Shown piece after piece: positions 7,155 through 9,852 of a stretch of DNA of 9,852 bases; position 1 is the first letter of the stretch; every line of letters starts with the position of its first letter. This stretch comes from an uncultured Kroppenstedtia sp. (GTDB lineage Bacteria; Bacillota; Bacilli; Thermoactinomycetales; DSM-45169): assembly GCA_959600065.1 (NCBI GenBank), contig CAUGKZ010000035.1:1-9852 (forward strand). The letters run 5' to 3'. The position numbers were made by a program, and so were the translations under genes. The notes beneath the pieces are model-generated. The model was not told the origin of the DNA. It searched no databases and worked only from the letters and a program-made list of their open reading frames with translations.

Positions 7155-7210
7155 GGATGAAAAATAAAAAGGAATTTCATCAAGCGGAATAACTAAAGGG
7201 GACCCCGCAA

Positions 7211-7954
7211 ATGGAAGGTAAAAAAACAGTGCGTGCGGCTGAGCGTGCACTGGACATTTTGCTCTGTTTCATCCAGAAACCAGAGCTGTCTTTGACTGAG
7301 ATCTCCAGATTGACCGAATTGAATAAGAGTACGGTGTACCGTCTGCTGGCCACACTGGAGGAGAAGGGGTTTTTGTCCCGGGATTCGGATACGGAAAAAT
7401 ATAAGTTGGGTTTTCGTATCTGGGAATTGTCTGCCCATCTGTCCCGTTCCGATGATCCAGCAGTTCTTTTTCTTCCCGGGATGGAGAGACTCCGAGACGA
7501 AATCGAAGAGACAGTGAGTCTCTATGTCCGGGATGGGACAGAACGGGTTCGCGTACAGGCCGTGGAAAGTTTACAGGCGATCCGGCGGGTGGCGCCGGTG
7601 GGGGCTCGCATGCCTCTGGCGGTGGGAGCCGCCAGCAAAGTCCTCGTTGCCTTCGCCAACCCTTCCCTTCAGGAGGAGATCTTGTCGGACCCTCAGTGGC
7701 CGGAGAACGTGGATCCGGAGCCATACAGGGAACAACTGAGAAAGATACGGAAACAAGGCTACGCTACTAGTGTGGAAGAGAGGGAGGCGGGAACCTCCGC
7801 CGTCGCTGTTCCTATCTTTGGCTCCAGGGGTGAAGTTGAAGCATCCCTAGCTGTTTCCGGGCCGGTGGGTCGCCTGACGGAAGAGCGGATCGAGGAAGTG
7901 GTGCCCCACGTGTTGAAAGCCGCAAAACGAATGGAAAAGATGCTTAAGCGATGA
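7211..7954 (+). CDS. IclR-family transcriptional regulator
   Basis: A 247-residue regulator of typical IclR length. Residues 9-72 form the N-terminal winged helix-turn-helix: [11 protein letters not shown], then the HTH around [24 protein letters not shown] (27-50), and a wing ending in [11 protein letters not shown]. Residues 80-247 form the effector-binding domain, with [34 protein letters not shown] (137-148), [21 protein letters not shown] and [12 protein letters not shown] as characteristic stretches. It should act in the cytoplasm as a ligand-responsive dimer or tetramer. The effector, often a small organic or aromatic acid in the family, cannot be deduced. ATG at 7211 has AAAGGGG 9 nt upstream. 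Its position divergent to aconitase raises the possibility that it controls acn or itself, which is unproven. msrB follows 141 nt downstream on the same strand. Confidence 0.93.
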   Translation: MEGKKTVRAAERALDILLCFIQKPELSLTEISRLTELNKSTVYRLLATLEEKGFLSRDSDTEKYKLGFRIWELSAHLSRSDDPAVLFLPGMERLRDEIEETVSLYVRDGTERVRVQAVESLQAIRRVAPVGARMPLAVGAASKVLVAFANPSLQEEILSDPQWPENVDPEPYREQLRKIRKQGYATSVEEREAGTSAVAVPIFGSRGEVEASLAVSGPVGRLTEERIEEVVPHVLKAAKRMEKMLKR

Positions 7955-7991
7955 CGAGAAGTGGTAAGTACAGAAAGAAAGAAGAAACCAC

Positions 7992-8040
7992 CCGATGCTT
8001 CCAAGCAAACCATAGCTTGGAGGCGTGGCGAAAACATCGG
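7992..8040 (+). promoter_or_regulatory. nested inverted repeat in the msrB leader
   Basis: Between the iclR-type gene and msrB, CCGATG (7992-7997) pairs with CATCGG (8035-8040). Inside it, CTTCCAAGC (7998-8006) pairs with GCTTGGAGG (8015-8023) with one G-U-type mismatch around an 8-nt loop. An 11-nt bulge, CGTGGCGAAAA, separates the right arms. CCAC (7988-7991) could alternatively pair with GTGG (8025-8028). No U-tract follows, so it is not a standard terminator. It does not match a riboswitch I recognise. A structured leader is possible. Confidence 0.35.
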
Positions 8041-8095
8041 AGGCAGGATCAGACACACCTTTCAGGAAAAAATCCAGATCAAGGAGGAATTCAGA

Positions 8096-8557
8096 GTGAC
8101 CTCAGATCAAAAACCCAACCGGGAGTCTTTGAAAAAGAGGCTGACTCCCCTTCAATTTGAAGTAACCCAGAACAGCGGTACGGAGCCCCCTTTCCAAAAT
8201 GAGTACTGGGATAACCAACGAGAAGGCATCTATGTAGACATCGTCTCCGGCGAGCCCCTCTTCAGCTCCCAAGATCAGTATGATGCTGGCTGTGGTTGGC
8301 CCAGCTTCACCCGGCCCATCGACAAGTCCCGCATCGGAGAGCACCAGGACCGCAGTCACGGGATGATCCGGACGGAAGTGCGAAGCAAGCAGGCAGACTC
8401 CCATCTAGGCCACGTCTTCGACGACGGACCCGGCCCCGAAGGCCTCCGCTATTGCATCAACTCCGCCGCCCTCCGCTTCATTCCTAAGGAAGACCTAGAA
8501 AAAGAGGGCTATGGAGAGTACCGGAAGTTGTTTGATGAAGAGGAGAAGAAAGATTGA
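8096..8557 (+). CDS. msrB: peptide-methionine (R)-S-oxide reductase MsrB
   Basis: A 153-residue MsrB that repairs oxidised proteins by reducing methionine-R-sulfoxide, using thioredoxin as electron donor. The whole protein is the SelR domain: [44 protein letters not shown] (Cys66, probable resolving cysteine), [25 protein letters not shown] (His103, His106) and [11 protein letters not shown] (catalytic Cys120, Asn122). It has no CXXC zinc pairs, as in the Bacillus subtilis-type enzyme. The start is GTG at 8096 because AAGGAGG (8081-8087) sits 8 nt upstream. The frame extends back to 7961, but that part is not MsrB-like. No clear promoter is seen in the gap after the IclR-family gene, so read-through is possible. 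A stem-loop terminator follows. No msrA is in the window. Confidence 0.96.
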   Translation: MTSDQKPNRESLKKRLTPLQFEVTQNSGTEPPFQNEYWDNQREGIYVDIVSGEPLFSSQDQYDAGCGWPSFTRPIDKSRIGEHQDRSHGMIRTEVRSKQADSHLGHVFDDGPGPEGLRYCINSAALRFIPKEDLEKEGYGEYRKLFDEEEKKD

Positions 8558-8578
8558 ACAGAGAAGTGATCCAAAAAA

Positions 8579-8607
8579 CAAGCTGTCTCGATTTTCGGGA
8601 CAGCTTG
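8579..8607. terminator. stem-loop terminator after msrB
   Basis: CAAGCTGTCTCGA (8579-8591) pairs with TCGGGACAGCTTG (8595-8607) through 13 positions with one G-U wobble and a 3-nt loop. The + strand exit is CTGCTTTTC, a modest U-tract. The opposite strand exits into TTTTTTGG. It separates msrB from the next gene. Confidence 0.8.
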
Positions 8608-8690
8608 CTGCTTTTCAGTCGATTTGGATACCAGGGGTTGGAATGAGGGTTATTCAAGGGGATATCATTGAAGAAGGTGGGAAGTAGAAA

Positions 8691-9148
8691 ATGGGAGCAG
8701 ATGAGTTGGAGCTGGATGACCATGGCAAGTTCCAGGTTTGGTTGATGAAAATGGGAGACATCCTGGAGCGTTTCATCGATCACATGCCCCCGGAAACGAG
8801 GCTGGATTACACTCCGGAGTCCCTCCTGCGGTTGGAAGAGTGGATGCTTGAACACTATACCCCTCCGTCGATGATCTGCTCAAGGAATCCAACAAGGAAA
8901 CCCTGGACGCACTGGTACGCTATACCGGCCAGGTGTACCGCAAGAATTTGAAGGGCAAATGGACGATTCACCTAGATGATCCCAACTACGCTTTTTTTGG
9001 GTTGCCCATGATTTCTTTCCACATTCCCCGGATCGACCCCGTGGCTCCCCATTCCGAGGTGATGGCCAGTGTCCACCGCCGGAGGGGCGACTACATCTAT
9101 ACCGTTTTTAAAGCCACCGAAAGGTTGATCGAGGAAGCCAAGACATAA
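8691..9148 (+). pseudogene. hypothetical protein, split by a one-base frameshift
   Basis: Two + strand frames join into one protein of about 152 residues. The first (from ATG 8691, with AAGGTGG at 8674-8680) gives MGADELELDDHGKFQVWL through LLRLEEWMLEHYT. The second continues PSVDDLLKESNKETLDALV, RYTGQVYRKNLKGKWTIHLD, FFGLPMISFHIPRIDP, SEVMASVHRRRGDYIYTVFK and ends at TAA 9146-9148. The switch falls at 8859-8863, where ACCCC would need one more C to restore YTPSVDD. The total of 458 nt is one short of 459. The protein is soluble and acidic, with mixed helix and strand character and no signal peptide. I do not recognise the family with confidence. A C-run deletion may be a true mutation, a phase-variable tract or an assembly error, so the gene could be intact in the organism. 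Confidence 0.65.
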
Positions 9149-9217
9149 CCTTCTGCTGAAGCGAAAAAAACGACCTTACAACGAAAAATTGACCTCTTCG
9201 GTGGATCTTTCGCTCGT

Positions 9218-9637
9218 TTATAAAACGGAGATGATGGTAGCAATCCCCACGAAAAAGAGGAGGATGAGGAGGATGGGGAGGGCGATTAACAAGGGAATCC
9301 CTACTCCCGCTTTTTCCCCACCCCTTTGCGTATGCTCTTCAAACAACTTTTTCTGATCATAAATAAAGTAGAACATGGTTGCGATGTTAAACATGTTGAA
9401 AAGCATGTTGAGATCGTTTGGAGCCAGGATGACCAAGACGCAAAAAATAATAAATGCGGGAATCAGGATTTGCAAACGTTTTTTCTTCTTTTCTGGATCT
9501 CCCGCTCGTCCATAGCTGATCGCATTCATCAACCCGCCGGCCAAAAAGCTGAAAAAGAAACAGAACAGCCCCACCGCCAGAGGACTCCAGATCGGTTCTG
9601 GTTTCACCTCGGTTGCAATTTGCTGATTAGCTTTCAA
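9218..9637 (-). CDS. hypothetical small membrane protein
   Basis: A 139-residue protein with a short polar N-terminus and about four hydrophobic helices (roughly residues 18-40, 56-73, 76-93 and 112-138). A basic loop with KKKKRLQ (50-56) lies between the first two helices, and a polar loop DQKKLFEEHTQRGGEK (94-109) precedes the last. There is no catalytic motif. The start is TTG at 9635-9637 because AGGAGG (plus positions 9645-9650) lies 7 nt upstream. No ATG or GTG start with a comparable ribosome binding site is evident. It stands alone on the - strand, convergent with the split hypothetical gene, with only 69 nt between the stops. Just upstream, GTTTA (9686-9690) and TAAAC (9698-9702) form an imperfect palindrome around CATATG that could be an operator. 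No function can be assigned. Confidence 0.75.
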   Translation of the reverse strand: MKANQQIATEVKPEPIWSPLAVGLFCFFFSFLAGGLMNAISYGRAGDPEKKKKRLQILIPAFIIFCVLVILAPNDLNMLFNMFNIATMFYFIYDQKKLFEEHTQRGGEKAGVGIPLLIALPILLILLFFVGIATIISVL

Positions 9638-9650
9638 TTTGTCGCCTCCT

Positions 9651-9852
9651 GTTTATAGTCTTCTAATAATTCCTAACTTGGATCAGTTTAACATATGTAA
9701 ACAATGATTCTCCACCAGGGCTGTTGATTAATCAGTAAATGGGTGAAGAAAACTAAATCGACTTTTCGCTCTTCCCATCGCCCCATCGTGAAATATTGCT
9801 TGAGGGGACGGGATGGTGGGACGGCTACGATCTCTTGCAAAGAGCGCAAAGG
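9651..9852. other. right-edge stretch without a supported gene
   Basis: About 200 bases with no convincing gene. They contain the GTTTA/TAAAC palindrome (9686-9702) and a perfect 10-bp palindrome TGATTAATCA (9725-9734). On the - strand a frame is open from the window edge to TAA at 9688-9690 (54 codons, including a QQPWWRIIV stretch). It could be the tail of a gene entering from the right, but this length is easily open by chance. On the + strand an ATG at 9813 with AGGGG upstream could start a gene that runs off the edge. Confidence 0.3.

Noticed and set aside
6990..7250. N-terminal extension of the aconitase frame up to 7250
   Set aside because: The added residues are not aconitase-like and cover the promoters and ribosome binding site. 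AAAGGAGG places the start at 6989.
7961..8095. Extended N-terminus of MsrB from 7961
   Set aside because: The extra 45 residues do not resemble MsrB, and the strong AAGGAGG at 8081 marks GTG 8096 as the start.
9161..9214. AGCGAAA / TTTCGCT inverted repeat between the convergent genes as a terminator
   Set aside because: The arms are only 7 bp and about 40 nt apart with no good U-tract.
9688..9852. Open - strand frame from the right edge as the end of a gene
   Set aside because: Fifty-four open codons without a recognised domain are not enough, and the start lies outside the window.

Overview
The window looks like chromosomal DNA from a Gram-positive, Bacillales-type bacterium. The evidence is strong AAGGAGG-type ribosome binding sites, sigma-A-like promoters, frequent TTG/GTG starts, and an aconitase and MsrB that resemble Bacillus proteins. 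A Thermoactinomycetaceae-like host is plausible but is only inference. Base composition differs by region. The left third is AT-richer (19 G/C of 60 at 481-540) and the rest is closer to balanced (31 of 60 at 5461-5520).

Left region (1-3864, all + strand). This is a tightly packed operon. It holds the 3' end of a lantibiotic-exporter-like ABC transporter (NisT/SpaT style), a MauE-type membrane protein with a CGCGG motif, a membrane-anchored MauD/TlpA-like thioredoxin with a CEQC motif, and two oligopeptide-type (OppB/OppC-like) permeases. Each gene overlaps its neighbour or lies within about 6 nt of it. Next comes a separately promoted gene for a 54-residue peptide with four cysteines (3700-3864). 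A plausible reading is a peptide production system in which the ABC protein exports, the MauE/MauD pair handles disulfide chemistry, and the Opp-like pair transports peptide. The small gene would be the substrate. Three copies of a 14-nt motif surround its promoter. A strong bidirectional terminator (3886-3918) closes the region.

Middle region (3921-7202). An intact aconitase gene lies on the - strand. It is followed immediately by a decayed VOC/glyoxalase-family gene carrying one frameshift and one amber codon. The acn-iclR intergenic region holds divergent promoters and several inverted repeats.

Right region (7211-9852). An IclR-family regulator and a peptide-methionine (R)-S-oxide reductase (MsrB) lie on the + strand. 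They are separated by a possible structured leader, and a stem-loop terminator follows msrB. Further right are a hypothetical gene split by a one-base deletion in a C-run, a - strand gene for a small four-helix membrane protein, and about 200 bases at the edge with no gene I can support.
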